The notes: a model not told the origin generated them from the sequence alone. Positions 50,121 through 62,460 are shown, counted from the stretch's first letter. The stretch: 64,000 nucleotides of DNA from Zygaena filipendulae (GCA_907165275.2 OU015653.1:1890001-1954000); one strand, 5' to 3'. A program made the numbers and translations.

Positions 50121-51389
50121 GGCATACAACTAAGAAAGTATGTTGCATCTACATATGTATGTCAAGGAATATGTACTTTTCAAATTACGTATATTATGGA
50201 CTTTTGCAATCTACTATACCGTATTTAGTCCTATGTATATTTGCTATATTTTTTAGCATTTAACTTGCCTAGCTTTACAAAATTACAATATTTCACCGTA
50301 TCCGAGAGATAAAAACCCTATTATCATAAGTCCCACACAAATCGGGCGCCATCTAAAGGCCTTAACAGTTAACTCCAAATCTTATTTATAGGCAAATGCC
50401 AGTGAGTAAAAGGGACCAAATTGTTATGTGGGGCTTAGTTGTCGGTATCACACTGTAATAACAATAATACTCTTTATTGAACACCGCTAAAACTGTACCT
50501 ACCTATCTACCATTTTTGTACGAAATTAGATCTTAAAAAATTCGTTTTAGCTAATTAGGTGGATTTATCCACGGATTCTTAAACCAAACGTTGACCCAGA
50601 ATCTTAATATTAAGCTAAGGCACATAGTGAACCGCGGATTTGTTTGGCCGTTGAATAATGAAAACGCCCGTTATAAAACGAGCTCTATGTCTGAGATAAA
50701 CTGACTCCCTACCAGCTCTCCCTGCGCTGGTCACAAACGGAGTGCTCAAGGCGCGAATTGATGATAATTTATGATCAAAAGGAAGCTACGAACACACTGG
50801 ATACTTTCATAAAAAAGCGCTCCAACAGTTTCACACTCTACACCCTTCATTGTTGCTAGCAATTTAAGGTCATTTACAAAAGACGGTATTGGTAACGTTG
50901 ATAGCAAGCTCAGATGCTGGCGGTTTTCAAGTACTATTTCTGATACTATAGTCCTATTGCAATATCTACTGCAGAATTAATTTTAAAAAAGTATTTACTT
51001 ACCCCATTTTACCTGAATTTAATACCACCGATTTATTTTCAAAATCTTAAGAGACAGTATGACCTTTAATAGCGGGTATATTAATAAAGATAATGTTTTC
51101 TTTTGCAATTAATTTATTTCAACAATTTTCTTGTAGATATGGAGTTAATAGAGATGCTTAACCCTACATTTATCTTTTTTAACATCAAAAAAGTAAGTAT
51201 GCTTGGACATTAGCACTACAACTATACAGAGTTAGTCGGAAAGGGGGTGCCAAGCCGAATAGATAGCAAAGTATCCATGACAATAAACAAGTTTACGTAC
51301 TTCTTTTTTTAAACGTTTTCGTATCAGCTGTGAGCTTGTGTTTATATTTGAGCCAAGATGATGTATTACACTAATCTCTGGGACTACTG
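50121..51389. other. Intergenic, no feature recognised
   Basis: No coding signal or repeat of this window's families. Confidence 0.4.
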
Positions 51390-51520
51390 AACTGATTTCA
51401 AAAAAATATTTCACTGATAGAAAGCCACATTATCGTGAAGGTCATAGGATATTTAAAAGTTCCCGAGGGAGACCCAAAGTTCACGCGGGTAAAACCACAG
51501 AGGAACAGTCAGTCAATAAT
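51390..51520 (+). mobile_element. Helitron-like fragment
   Basis: ACTGATTTCAAAAAAATATT, GAAAGCCACATTATCGTG, TCACGCGGGTAAAACCACAG; relative of the 29670 copy with a decayed end. Confidence 0.45.
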
Positions 51521-51740
51521 AAAACTTTGACTAAAACCTTTTGTCCATTAGGTACTATGGGTAGATATTTTTATTAGAAAAAAATGGGTAGTGTGTTATT
51601 TATTATTACCAGCTGGTGCCTACGGTTTTACTCGTGTGAGTTTTCGAATTCTCATAGGAATTCTTTATCAGGAACTCTCGCGGGCATAGGTACGCAGATA
51701 AACCCACCAAATATGGATCGGATCAGTGGTTTCGGAATGC

Positions 51741-51893
51741 ATTTTTTTTTTTTTTTTTTTTTATGTCATAGGGGGCAAACGGGCAAGTGGTACACCTGAT
51801 GGTAAGTGATTACCGCCGCCCATGGACATCTGCAACAACAGAAGGCATGCAGGTGCGTTGCCGACCTGGAATGGGGATGGGATGCATATAGAG
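51741..51893 (-). mobile_element. SINE family 1, 3' fragment
   Basis: Long T run then ATGTCATAGGGGGCAAACGG, GGTACACCTGATGG, ACCGCCGCCCATGGACATC and CGACCTGGAATGGGG. 5' truncated. Confidence 0.8.
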
Positions 51894-54832
51894 GACTGAC
51901 ATAAAAACATTTTTTTGTACATAGATTACGCATTTCGGCATCTGTTTTCAACTAAACCTGTACCAATATCATATTATTTTAGAATAGGTACTTAGGTAGT
52001 TGACAGAGACCTCCAGGAAGCACTTTGTACATAAGCACAATTAAAACATTTTGAAGGCGCTTTGTCTGTGACTGTGTTAAAAAAAAAAACTAAAATTAGT
52101 ATTTGCTTTTACGTAAGTCCAAAAAGCAAATACTAATTTATTTATTTTTTTGTATCGTATTTTTTCTACATTTATACTCGTCAAACTAAATTTAGAAAAA
52201 AGACATTTCTCTCATTGTAATATCATAAAAAAAAATTAAAACTTGATTTTTGCACTATTTTTCAATGAATTTTAGGTTTAGGTGATAGTGCCTGGGTACT
52301 ATCTATTCTATTTTAACACTGCGTAACTAAAATTGTTAGGTGCAATAATATTTTTATTTAATATTAATAGTACACAATCAATTAATCATATCTAATACTA
52401 TACATTTTATTTTAAGTGAAGTGATTTAAATAACTATTAATAGACAGAAAGGGCCAACCAATGTACACGACGATAAATGTCTTTCGATTATAATTTCTTT
52501 GCGAACTCAGCAGTGTATTTTGGAAAAAATAGCATCATTCACCACTAGGTATAGATTAAAGTGCTCACGAGTCAGTACACCCTTTCTGACTATTCAAAGA
52601 TATTTATCATTTATAATGTAAGATTTTATCGATAAACACTGTCGAATGGTCCCACAAAGCGTAAACTGAATGTCTTTTATTATGAAAGTGTCCCTTTTAT
52701 TATTGTTCAAAATTAAATGTCACCTAGCCGACTGAAGTACGAGAGTGCCTATAATATAGCTGATATTTCTTATTGCTTTCTTTGTGTTTGGTTTACGACA
52801 CGCGTTTTACGACTTGAAATGCTCCGAGTACATTTATTCAGATATCATCGGAACGTTTTCATCATTATTGCTATTTAACTATCAAGAAATTCATAAAATC
52901 TTAACGAATAGGTCATATTGTATTGAGTGATTCTAGTTTTGTTTTATGCCAGCTTGTATATATTTTTTTCAGCACTCACGCTCGGAATGTCGGTCGTATT
53001 TAACCCCAAATGGGGGATGGCAATTTTATTTTCCGCCCAAGGATGTAAGTAAAATTGTACCGGACTTATTTACATTCCTAATCGGTAACTCACTCGTCTT
53101 GGTAAATAACAGTGGAAAATATCTCACCTGTCTTGCCTAATCTCTTTTTGTCTTGTTATTTCAAACATAATACAATCCTTACATATTATAAAACAAAGTC
53201 CTCTGCCGCCGCGTCTGTCTGTCTCTCTGTCTGTTCGCGATAAACTCAAATTCTTAGCGGACTTTCATGCGGTTTTCATCAATCGATAGATTGATTCAAG
53301 AGAAAGGTTTATATGTCTGTAAATGTTTTTTTAATACAGTTGCTCAAAAAGTGACCTGTGGCGTATTGCAGAGACGTATAGCGTTCGGGATGTGGGCTAT
53401 TACATACTCGAGCTTTTTCATTACCTTTTTCCGAACTCGTGCGTTCTCTTTCCAAACTGTCAAAATAATGCCTATTAAAGAGAAAAAACCAACCACAAAG
53501 TGTTTACTACAAAAAATTCATAGAAGTTTTCATGATTCATGCAAATATTTCTAAAAAGAAGCTACTAATTTGTTTCAATATCAGATTTAATCATTTGATT
53601 CAATGAGTTAGGTTAGGTTTCATTTCATTTCATATCATAAAATTTCATTTTCATTTCATATCAATAAAAAAATTCTACTGAAGACTTGGCTGTATGGGCA
53701 TAGTTCCATTTGCCTACCCAGAATGGGTGAAGAAAACCAAAAAAAAATCTCTGCTTATATTCTTTTACGGTTGGCGCCATTTTCCAAAAATGTTCTTTAA
53801 TTAAATTGCTAATTTTTCGCAACTGTATTAAAAATAGTTGTTCAGTACTGACGTGCGGAACCGTCATTTCTCTTTGAAATGACAGGCTTTCCGCACTCGT
53901 AATGAAATATACTATTTCTTTCTGTGCATCAGTGATGAAAAGAACAAATTAAATAATAGTTTTATAACGGCCTAGTTTTCTTTTTTATCGCAACCAAACA
54001 TTAAATAAATTGCTAGAGCCCTATAGTGTTACTTACACCTACTGTATAATTATTTAACGAATACATTCAAGCAACTTCAACAAAATTTTTATGTTACATC
54101 TAACAAAATATTAAATACTAATATTTAATTGTAAACGAAGGACATTTGCAATTGTCGAAAACTTAAACTTAAATGATTTCGTGACTTAAATAACGTAAAT
54201 AAACAAAAAAAAACCTGTCAAATCATAGAGAAAACGGGAAGAAAAAACGCAGTCCTTCACATCAGCATCAGAAATAATTATGTAATCCTTTTTGATTGGC
54301 CCCCACACAGCACACCCTTCTATTTCCTTCACAATATTTCTTATGCTACTGCTACATCTGCGTTAACGTTGATGTTAATGTCTAACGTGGTAATGTTAGT
54401 GAGTTAACCCGTTAAAATGTTGGCCACATCTACGTAATACCTAAATTAGCGCACTAATTTACGCGTTAACACGCAGGTGGAGCAGTAGCATTAAAGTATC
54501 TATTTTTACTGTCTCTAATTTTGTACCTTTTATGTGGGGACCAATAAACTCCTGTTCTTATTTCTTTCTTTCTTCTTTTGACAACCGTAAAAGTAAAATT
54601 CAACGACTGACAAGACTTTTTCTATATAATACATATTATTCAAGTTACCTGCAGGTAGGTACATAGGACTTTTCGGCGCATCAGCGATAGTTAGTATAGT
54701 ATTAAATTATCGGTGGCGAAAGTATAGTAGCCGGCAAACAAGTTGAGCTCATGACCTTGGCTGCGCAGAAACGATTTTTAGGATTCTTAGCAGACGCGAT
54801 CGCAGACTAAAATTTTGAAGGGTCGCTAATAA
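51894..54832. other. Intergenic, mostly featureless
   Basis: No gene recognised. A partial Helitron-like unit is at about 53195-53300 (TCTGTCTGTTCGCGATAAAC; CATGCGGTTTTCATC), GTTAAC/GCGTTAAC motifs at 54350-54490, and a retroposon tail (CCAATAAACTCC plus TTTC repeats) at 54510-54580. Confidence 0.4.
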
Positions 54833-55133
54833 ATCTATACTATAATAAAAGAGTAGAATCCGCGATTCTGTACATTGAATATTTTTACCTAAAATTGAGA
54901 GGAGTGATAAAAGAAGAGTAACCAAGCCCAAAAAAAAGTTTTTAAAATTCTTTTCTGTCTGTCTGTTCGCGATAATCTCCGTATCTACTGAACCGATTGT
55001 CATGCGGTTTTCACAGGTAGATTAAGCTTAGCCTGGAGTTACATATAGGCTTTGTTTCATTGAAATCGGATGTCAGAAAAAAAAATGTTGTATAAAAACC
55101 TTTCATGCGGGTGAAACCGCGGGGCACAGCTAT
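54833..55133 (+). mobile_element. Helitron-like repeat (long subfamily)
   Basis: Starts TCTATACTATAATAAAAGAG after an A; ends GCGGGTGAAACCGCGGGG, CACAGCTAT-T. Over 80 percent alike by eye to 36700-36977. Confidence 0.68.
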
Positions 55134-55234
55134 TTAAAAATATAAAATATTCCAGTAAATTAGACTTCATTGCAAAATACATAATTTTATTGCACACAAT
55201 ATGTACGATTGGGGGGGGTTCATGTCCCCTGTGA

Positions 55235-55257
55235 CCCCCCCCCCCCCCCCCCCCCCC
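55235..55257. repeat. Run of 23 cytosines
   Basis: Uninterrupted C run, with eight Gs at 55211-55218 just upstream. Long homopolymers are error-prone in assembly. Confidence 0.9.
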
Positions 55258-56380
55258 GTCGGATTGCGCCTGTCTTCTTCTTGTTTTTCTTCTTTAATAA
55301 TGGCGTATAAATTGCGCCTGTCTCTTAGGTGGATCGAAGCGTGCTCGGGGGGGAGTTCGCGGAAACGCTTGCACCTAATTGGTTAATCAGTGGTCGGTCA
55401 GTGGTTGGCGCTGGTGGCACAAGTCGCACGTGCGCGAACTTTCCCCTCTCACGTCACTTTTGGCTCAACTTGTTTGCCGGCTACTATACGAAGGAACTGT
55501 GCATTTTATTAGGTACCCTCTTTTATTATGTAACTAAAAAAAAAATAACATTACATTTTTGAAAGATATTTAGGACAAGAATACTGAATATTCTCCTACA
55601 ATTTGAGTTTCATTAAAAAAAAACAAAATATATTTGTACGTTTATCCTACGATATTATAACCTAAATATAATAATTTATTATTCTTATCCTATTAGGTAT
55701 ATTAGCTGCCTTTTACATAAATTATTATTGATATATTATAATAATTATTGTTTTCCTAATTTTAGAATTTGATATACTAATAATATGTAATAATATAATA
55801 TTAATATTATTTTTATTATCAACCTTTATTAATTTTTCTAACTCGAGTTTAAAACAAAGATAATATGCTCTTAGAATGTTTGACTAAAATAGTATAATAT
55901 CCATCCATTTTTTTTTAATTATCGGTATGAAAGAGATGAAACACTATTTTAGTTAAATATTCTATAAATATTTTGCGTTTAAAGATATATAATATTTATT
56001 TATTAGAGTTAAGACACAGTCAAAATCTGTTTTAACAAATAAAAGGACTAGTAATTTTCAACCATAATACATATTTATGCACTTAAAATTAACTTTGGAA
56101 TGTTGTGAATGTAATACTTTAGAGAAAATATTAATTAAAATATAATAAATATTATAAATAAATAGAGATTCTTTGGATTAGATTTGGTTTATCACGACAG
56201 CTGGGTGGGTTGGATAAAAAAAAATTATGAAATTTAACTTTTAACCTAATATGTAATAAAAATTGCAAAAATTCTTGTGCATAGCAAAAAGTCAAAGAAA
56301 ACAAACGAAACTTCTGTTGCAAACTTAAAATCTACCCTATGAACCATACAAATAAAGCTCAATCTCCACTAACCGACCAA
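55258..56380. other. Region downstream of the TMEM237-like gene
   Basis: A moderately GC-rich stretch (55260-55500) without recognisable coding content, then strongly AT-rich DNA. TTTATT at 55995 on the plus strand would be an AATAAA for the minus-strand gene. Confidence 0.35.
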
Positions 56381-56548
56381 TCATCCAATGCTCTGCAAGG
56401 ATTGTTTGAATTGCAACAGTTTGCTCAAATTCAAATAGACCAAGTCTTGCGGATTCGATATGACGAAGTAAACGAGTCCCAATATCGACAGAACGGCGCG
56501 CCATATGGAGAAATGGGTCCATGTGTGGTAAAACGTAGGTATTGTTGG
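56381..56548 (-). CDS. TMEM237-like exon 6 (C-terminus)
   Basis: Residues 474-528: PTIPTFYHTWTHFSIWRAVL, membrane segment 4 (RAVLSILGLVYFVIS) and a short tail ending LLQFKQSLQSIG, TGA 56383-56381. Acceptor TTTCTTTCCAG; phase 0. Confidence 0.82.
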   Translation of the reverse strand, partial: PTIPTFYHTWTHFSIWRAVLSILGLVYFVISNPQDLVYLNLSKLLQFKQSLQSIG

Positions 56549-59500
56549 CTGGAAAGAAAAAAAAGTCCATTAAAATAGGCGTAAACCATAGACGTAGAGA
56601 ACAGCTGCTGTCGCCCCGCAGCTTTGGGATTCCCTCATCCCTCAAAGAAATCATATTTTTGAATTGTTGTGTTGTATTCAAGGGTTCCAAAGACATTTTA
56701 CACATTTTACCTGGATCCATGGCATCGAATCGATTCGGATTCGTCACAATTAAAAAAGAAAATGGTTCTACACCTATTCATTGACGTCGAAAAAAAAAAG
56801 TGATCGACTAGTTTTCCAGCCAGTAACAGTGGTGAACACTCACAGCGGCGGTGACGTTGCCGGTGACGTTGAACACCAGGGTCGGGTACTGGTGGACCAT
56901 CAGCTCGTCGTACGTCCTCGCCGCGGTGGAAACGAGCAGGCAGGCGGTGTACAGGATCACCAGCACGATGGGCTGGAAGTACGGCTGCAGGCCGTTGGTC
57001 AACTCCAGGCCGGCTATGTCCAGTCTGGGAAACGGAAACGACGGTGAAAAATAAACTTCTGTATCGACGAGCTTTATGAGGGTTTCATATTTTATCAGTG
57101 GTGCTCGAAGTGAGGAGAAATTCGTTCCGTTATAGCGGACGGCATACTGCTGCAGTATCCTAGTGTAGTTAGTATGACGTTATAGTCGTCAACAGTTTTG
57201 TACTGTGAGGACTGGCGTTTTGAGGTAAGGTGCTCTCAGTGGTTTGATCATGTGATCAACCTCGGACCAATGATTAATCATCCACGTAGATCGGTTGACA
57301 GCGTGACATGACAATGACATGGATGACAGTATACTGGACTGCGTTCCGTTTTAAACAGTATCCAGTATAGCTAAACTAAAGGAACGACTTTGCAGTATAC
57401 TAAATTGACGTCATACCTTACAATGCTATCCGCGATAACGGAACATACCCATCATGTCTACCCGAACGTGATGCACACTCACCGGTCCAGCACGGAGAGC
57501 AAGCAGAGCACGCAGAAGAAGTGGTAGGCCGCCACGTAGGGCGTGGTGACGGCCGCGTGGAACGCGAGGTGCGCGCCGTCCAGCCCGTCCGTGCCGCTGA
57601 TGAGCAGCAGGTGCATCAGCGCCAGCCCGCCCAGCACGCCGGGGCACGCGGCCGCGGCGCCGCGCCACGCGCGCTGCGCCGCCAGCGCCGCGTCCAGCGG
57701 GGTCAGTTCGCCCAGGCTGCGACACAGACACGCCCACCATCATCAGAGGTGCAGGGGGCGCAGGCAGGGGGAATAGGCGACAGGAGGCAAGGGGAAAGGT
57801 GGCAAGGAGGGACAGGGGGACAAGAGGCAAGGAGAAAGCGGGAAGGGGACAAGGGGATAGAGTGGGCAGTGACTTGGTAGGAAATTTGCCCACTCTAGAA
57901 AAATGGGCATGTTAACTAATTTTTATTTTTTAGTCCGTCTTGTAGATTATTAAAAAATATTGGACACGTATTTTTTCTTTTTTTACGTAATCAAAAAATA
58001 ACGGCGATATATTGAGTTGAAATTTCGCGTGACGTCGCTATTCTGACAGTTTGTATGGCGGTTTTGTGGTTAGTGACGTCACGACCTCCTCATCCTAAAC
58101 TAAAATGCGCTTTATCTCTGTATATTTTAATTTATTTAAAAAAGCAAAAAATACGTGTCTATTGTTTTTTTATTTTCTAACTGACGGACTAATTAGAATT
58201 TTGATTTTCAATAGTAGTCAACATCCCTATTGGACAGTATTGAAGTATCAATGACTTTTAAATTTATGATTCTAGAAAGGGGGACAGGGTGAGCACTTAT
58301 GATATACTATATTATGGTAAACAGGAGAGTGAATGAAATGCATTATTATTTACGTAACAGACAGACAAAAAGACACACAGACAGACAGTGTTACTTCCAC
58401 ATTTGATTATGATCTTTCAATACATGTCTGGGGTAAATTTAGCTAGAGGATCAAAGTTGGTGTTTTTTTTTTAATTAAAACACATTACACTGGAATTAGG
58501 GGAGGAGGTGGTGAAACTATATAAAAAATTATAAAAATTGTATACTAAAACCTCCAGAATATTATAACAAATATCTGCCTAAAAACCGCATCAAAATCGC
58601 TTTGGCCAAATGTGTGATGATCATGAACAAACATAAAACATATTAAAAGAATGGTTTCTTTTAAAATATTTTTTCAAATGTTCTTCACAGTAAATAAATT
58701 TTAATTTGATGATTTGATTATTTCAATACCTCAAATATTTCTCTTCCTTCCTTGTCTCCTGCGACTCCAATATCCTATCTCTGGACACAGCAGTAAAAGT
58801 GCCACCTCCTTGCATGTATAACTTGTCCGGTCTCCGAGAACCGAACGGTCCCAGTCGCTCATCATTGGGTGACGTGAGAGGTGATGGGGATGAGAACGGA
58901 TTGTCAATGTATTGGTCGTGGTAAGGCATGCTGGATTCCAGACTTTCCAGCATTGATGATAGGTCTGTCGGACGAACTGAAAAAATATAGTTGTAATTTA
59001 TTTTACAAATTGGATTAGGTTTATTTAAATTTTACAAAAAAAAAATAATATAAAATATAAGTAAAGGTAATCATAGCAATAAGGAGTAACTAAAAAATTT
59101 TACACTAGTTACTTATTATAGTAACTATCTTATCTAATATATATAAATCACGTGTCACATTGTTCGTCCGCGATGGACTCCAAAACTACTGAACGGATTA
59201 TAAAAAAATTTGTAACCATTTATAATAGGTCCAACTTAAAAGATAGGATATTTTTTATCCCGGAATTCCCGCGGGAACTCCGGCACTAATGCGAGGAACA
59301 GCTAATCACCGTAAACTACTGTCGGGGTACAAGGAAGGACGTAGAGTACTTTTTCCCGCAACCACTGCGGAAACTCCGAAATTACCGCGGATGAAATCGC
59401 AGGGGACAGCTAGTACTATATTATAAACAAACTATAAAATATAATATCAGTAAAACTACAGTAAAAGGCAAAAGCTACATTATACACAAAATACTTCCTA

Positions 59501-60668
59501 CAAACAAGCAATATTTTTTTACTATTAGTACAGATATAGACTATACCTGGTTTTGTGCCTTTATTTTTGCTTGCAGTCTTAAATACCTTAGGGCTGACTT
59601 TACTGTCTCTACTGTTGGCATTGCTATCTTGGTGATCATCTCTTGTTTTCCTTCTGGTCTTTCTAGGCTTGTGCCGGAGCTCCCTTGAGGATCCATTATT
59701 GTTTTCAACATCATTTGCCTCTATCTCCAGCTCGCCACTCAATGTTACCACTTCATCCTTATTATATTCTTTTAGATAGTCATCTACCTGTGATAAGTTT
59801 TAATTAAAATATTTTAGTGAGCATATTAACAGTATTAACATAAAGTCGAAATAAAGTCTTACAGAAAGGTTTGAAGGTCAATCAGAAAAAAAAAACATAA
59901 AGTTAATACTTAATTACTGTTTAACTAATATGTGAACTTTAAATCACTTCTGTAAATTTACTTATTGTGGTATAGTAAGATTTGCTTTTCAAGTGTTAAA
60001 ACAACACTGCAGAAAGGTTTTGGGCATGTAAAGTAGCATGTCTGAAAGCTAACTGCTTCATGCCATGTACACCACAACTGTTTATCTGATAGCTAGGACA
60101 TGTTGTGACAAGGCAATTACTTGCTTGTTTGAAACATTAATAAAAACCTCACCTTTTCCAAAGCACTAAGACTCGAGGCTGGGATTTCAAACTCCTGAAG
60201 CTCTCTATCTTTACTCTTTGTTGAATGCCTTTTCTTCCTTCTGTAAGACGGACTGCGCTTCTCTTTGTGACTGCTCGAGGGCCTGGACGCCTTCAACAAC
60301 TTATCGTCAAGCACATTGGGATCGTGAGAATAGAAGACAAACGAGGGGTTATCGGATTTCTTGATTTCTTTCTCAACGAATCCCAAGATACCTTGTTTCA
60401 ATTGTTCGTGGATGGGAAGTTCTATGTCTAGCGATTCGTGTTCGGATTTGATCCAGTTGTCGCGGGATTTGGACTGGTCCGACGGCTCAGGGGCCTTCTC
60501 GGTCAACTCTAGGGCTTCGCCGTCGTGGGTATGACCGTTGGATATCTTCCGCGACGCGGAGCGGCTGCGTGACCGTGTTTTGTTTACGTTTTTCGGACTC
60601 GGCGACCGAGCAGCTGTGTGTACCTGAACTATTTCTTCGCTACTATCCGCACTTTTTCCAGGCTTCAT
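56381..60668 (-). CDS. Four-pass membrane protein, TMEM237-like (whole gene, 6 exons)
   Basis: Exons in order: 60668-60153, 59787-59547, 58976-58730, 57716-57483, 57024-56844, 56548-56381; 1587 nt, 528 codons plus TGA, all junctions GT-AG and in phase. Residues 1-330 are charged and Ser-rich with basic clusters (RSRSRSASRK; RRKKRHSTKSKDR) and predicted disordered. Residues 335-528 hold four membrane segments with FFCVLCLLSVLDR. This layout fits TMEM237, a ciliary transition-zone protein (human about 408 aa), but I am matching layout and a few motifs from memory, so an uncharacterised tetraspan protein is possible. TMEM237 works with transition-zone proteins in building cilia. Confidence 0.82.
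56844..57024 (-). CDS. TMEM237-like exon 5 (membrane segment 3)
   Basis: Residues 413-473: LDIAGLELTNGLQPYFQPIV, a hydrophobic run (LVILYTACLLVST), ARTYDELMV and a possible N-glycosylation pair (NVTGNVTAA). Acceptor CGTTTCCCAG, donor GTGAGT. Confidence 0.85.
57483..57716 (-). CDS. TMEM237-like exon 4 (membrane segments 1-2)
   Basis: Residues 335-413: LGELTPLDAALAAQRAWRGA, membrane segment 1 (GVLGGLALMHLLLI), then AVTTPYVAAYHFFCVLCLLS ending in VLDR. Very GC-rich against its flanks. Acceptor TCTGTGTCGCAG, donor GTGAGT. Long frames in other phases here are GC artefacts. Confidence 0.85.
57905..58229. mobile_element. MITE family A, copy 8 (inverted), in intron 3
   Basis: GGGCATGTTAACTAATTTTT to TAGTCAACATCCC; palindrome TAGTGACGTCACGACC. 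Lies in the intron between exons 3 and 4 of the TMEM237-like gene. Confidence 0.88.
58730..58976 (-). CDS. TMEM237-like exon 3
   Basis: Residues 253-335: RPTDLSSMLESLESSMPYHD, DNPFSSPSPLTSPNDERLGP and GGGTFTAVSRDR, ending KEEKYL. Acceptor ATATTTTTTCAG, donor GTATTG (weak, but gives the correct phase into exon 4). Confidence 0.8.
59139..59414 (+). mobile_element. Helitron-like repeat(s) in intron 2
   Basis: Starts TCTAATATATATAAATCACG; includes CCGGAATTCCCGCGGGAAC and an internal end-like ...GGAACAGCTAATC, then a second unit closing GGATGAAATCGCAGGGGACA, GCTAG-T. Two units overlapping. Confidence 0.6.
59547..59787 (-). CDS. TMEM237-like exon 2
   Basis: Residues 173-253: VDDYLKEYNKDEVVTLSGEL, then basic repeats (HKPRKTRRKTRDD). 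Acceptor CTTATCACAG, donor GTATAG. Confidence 0.8.
60153..60668 (-). CDS. TMEM237-like exon 1
   Basis: ATG 60668 (MKPGKSADSSEEIVQVHTAA); residues 1-172. Arg/Ser-rich start, an acidic middle (ESLDIELPIHEQLKQGILGF) and a Lys/Arg-rich stretch (SYRRKKRHSTKSKDR). Ends SSLSALEK at donor GTGAGG. Upstream 60669-60950 is a compact 5' flank. Confidence 0.82.
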
Positions 60669-60950
60669 TTTTTTTTTAAATTAGGTACCTACATTAAATT
60701 CATGGATATCACACACAAAGCTTTATAAATAATCACAACACTACACTGCGCGTTTTAAAGCTTTAATTTTGCGGCAGTAAATACAATAATCTTGGTGCAT
60801 TCTATTAATTTATACCAGTAAATCATATTCTGGCATTTCGATTTTCGCTACATTTTCACTGGACAGCTGTTTATACGAAAATTCAAGGAAAATGTTTAGT
60901 AAAAAGAGACTATTTTCTTTCAAAATTTAAAATGTCAATCGGTGGTCCAA
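60669..60950 (-). promoter_or_regulatory. Likely promoter region of the TMEM237-like gene
   Basis: The compact flank between the start codon and a transposon. No TATA box is obvious. GGCAAC at 61077 (an RFX X-box half-site) lies further out, inside the neighbouring transposon, and is probably chance. Confidence 0.3.
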
Positions 60951-61382
60951 ACTAGCGGTGGGCGTTGTACGGACGGACTAGTTACATTAACCGTTCGCGT
61001 TCGTTCAACAAACGGACAGTGCGCCGTTCCTCAGTCGACTAGTTGCATTCGAAGATGGCTAAACGGAGAAGTTTATGGCAACGGGCGAAACGTTGACATA
61101 AAATACAAACAAGTACAATTTAGGCCGTTAAATAGCATTGTCGATCAAATAAATTTGAATTTTATTATAATAATCTCTTAATATCAAAAAATAATAATAT
61201 TAGGCTAAAATATACCTATTATTATTAAAAGGAGTCCCTTTAGGCAAGATTTCGCAGTGTTCCCCTGTTCAATACTTAGACTAATTCTTTGTCCGAGTAT
61301 GTCCAAATTATAATTGCTAGTCGACGATTTAGAACAGATGGTCTCGTTTCGTCGTTCGAAAACGCGACAACGACCCACCTCT
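60951..61382. mobile_element. hAT-like MITE upstream of the TMEM237-like gene
   Basis: TAGCGGTGGGCGTTGTACGG at the left pairs imperfectly with the right end CGACAACGACCCACCTCTA. CGTTCG-rich subterminal repeats lie on both sides. The GGTGGGC-type end recalls hAT elements, but no 8-bp duplication is clear. Confidence 0.55.
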
Positions 61383-61799
61383 ACAAAACTCTAAATGTCA
61401 AATGGACAATGGTAATTTCGCCAATGACGTCACGAACAAAGCACGTATTGACGTCACAATTCATTCATGTTCGAATTTAAGAATTATCAAATACAAGCAC
61501 TTTTTATTCAATGTTTCATCTAAAATAGTGTTTTGCCTCTTTTAACAGTTTGATAAATGTCTCTTGTATAAAACAGATAACATAGCATTTAATTATAACG
61601 TCTTAGTACATCTTTTCATGATTGCGTGAAGTGAAGCTTATAAACTAGCTATCGTTCCACGTAAACGTAGGTATGTAGATATACTTAGGTTTTTCATGGG
61701 ATGGAGAAGAGGTATGAAAATGTAGCCTCCGATATAATCTCCTTTTCCCTATAATATCCAATTAAGGATGGAAAATCCTGAAAAATATTTGAAAAACGA
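61383..61799. other. Intergenic, CRE-like motifs
   Basis: Two ACGTCAC motifs (61425 and 61450) within 30 bp, otherwise AT-rich; no coding signal. Confidence 0.4.
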
Positions 61800-62106
61800 A
61801 AGTTTATTGCATGCTATTACTAAAACTATACTCCGCGTTTTCCCGCAGAAACTCTTTATAATATCAGGATGAAAGTAGGTAGCTATACTAGACATAGTAT
61901 AGTATTATAATAAATCATCTGTGCTAATATTATAAAGCTGAAGAGTTTGTTTATTTTTTTTGGTTGAACGCGCAATCAGGCAATGTTGCTAAAACAGTAA
62001 AAAATATACCTTTTGAGAGCTTCTAATGCGTACGAGTTTTATGTAGGTAGTTAGTTTTTTCCTCATATAAAGTATAAACACGGGGCAAACCGCGAGGCCC
62101 AGCTAG
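61800..62106 (+). mobile_element. Helitron-like repeats, partial
   Basis: Contains CTCCGCGTTTTCCCGCAG, then GTGCTAATATTATAAAGC and the end GGGGCAAACCGCGAGGCCCA, GCTAG-T. Confidence 0.5.
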
Positions 62107-62460
62107 TTTTGATATAATTCCTATCCTTTGAGTCAGGATTCTGTATGTAATAAAGTATTGTGATATTAAGTTAAGTGTACCTATGTATTACATTATAAGC
62201 ATGTAGTCTACCTGTTGTTTATTGTATGTGTATATATACCTATATTTGTATGTGTCCGTCTGCTGTATGTTTATGTAGTTCCTATTCGTACATTTTGTAT
62301 CTGTTTATAGTATGTAATCTAAATGCCGCACTTTCTACCTTTATTTTTCCTTCTCTCACGTAGGTTGCCTATGAAAAGATTGCTCTTAGCAATGTAGGTC
62401 ATCTAAATTGTACGTACCTACCTACTATGTAACTGTGTTTTTGTAAAATGTGATCTTACT
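62107..62460. other. Retroposon body, unassigned
   Basis: TGTATGTTTATGTAG-type and TGTGTCCGTCTGCTG motifs lead into the tail below; no intact frame. Confidence 0.35.

Noticed and set aside
57426..57893. 155-codon minus-strand and 119-codon plus-strand frames
   Set aside because: GC-rich shadows of TMEM237-like exon 4 and its flanking intron.
61060..61085. RFX X-box for the ciliary gene
   Set aside because: Only a half-site (GGCAAC) is present and it lies within a transposon.
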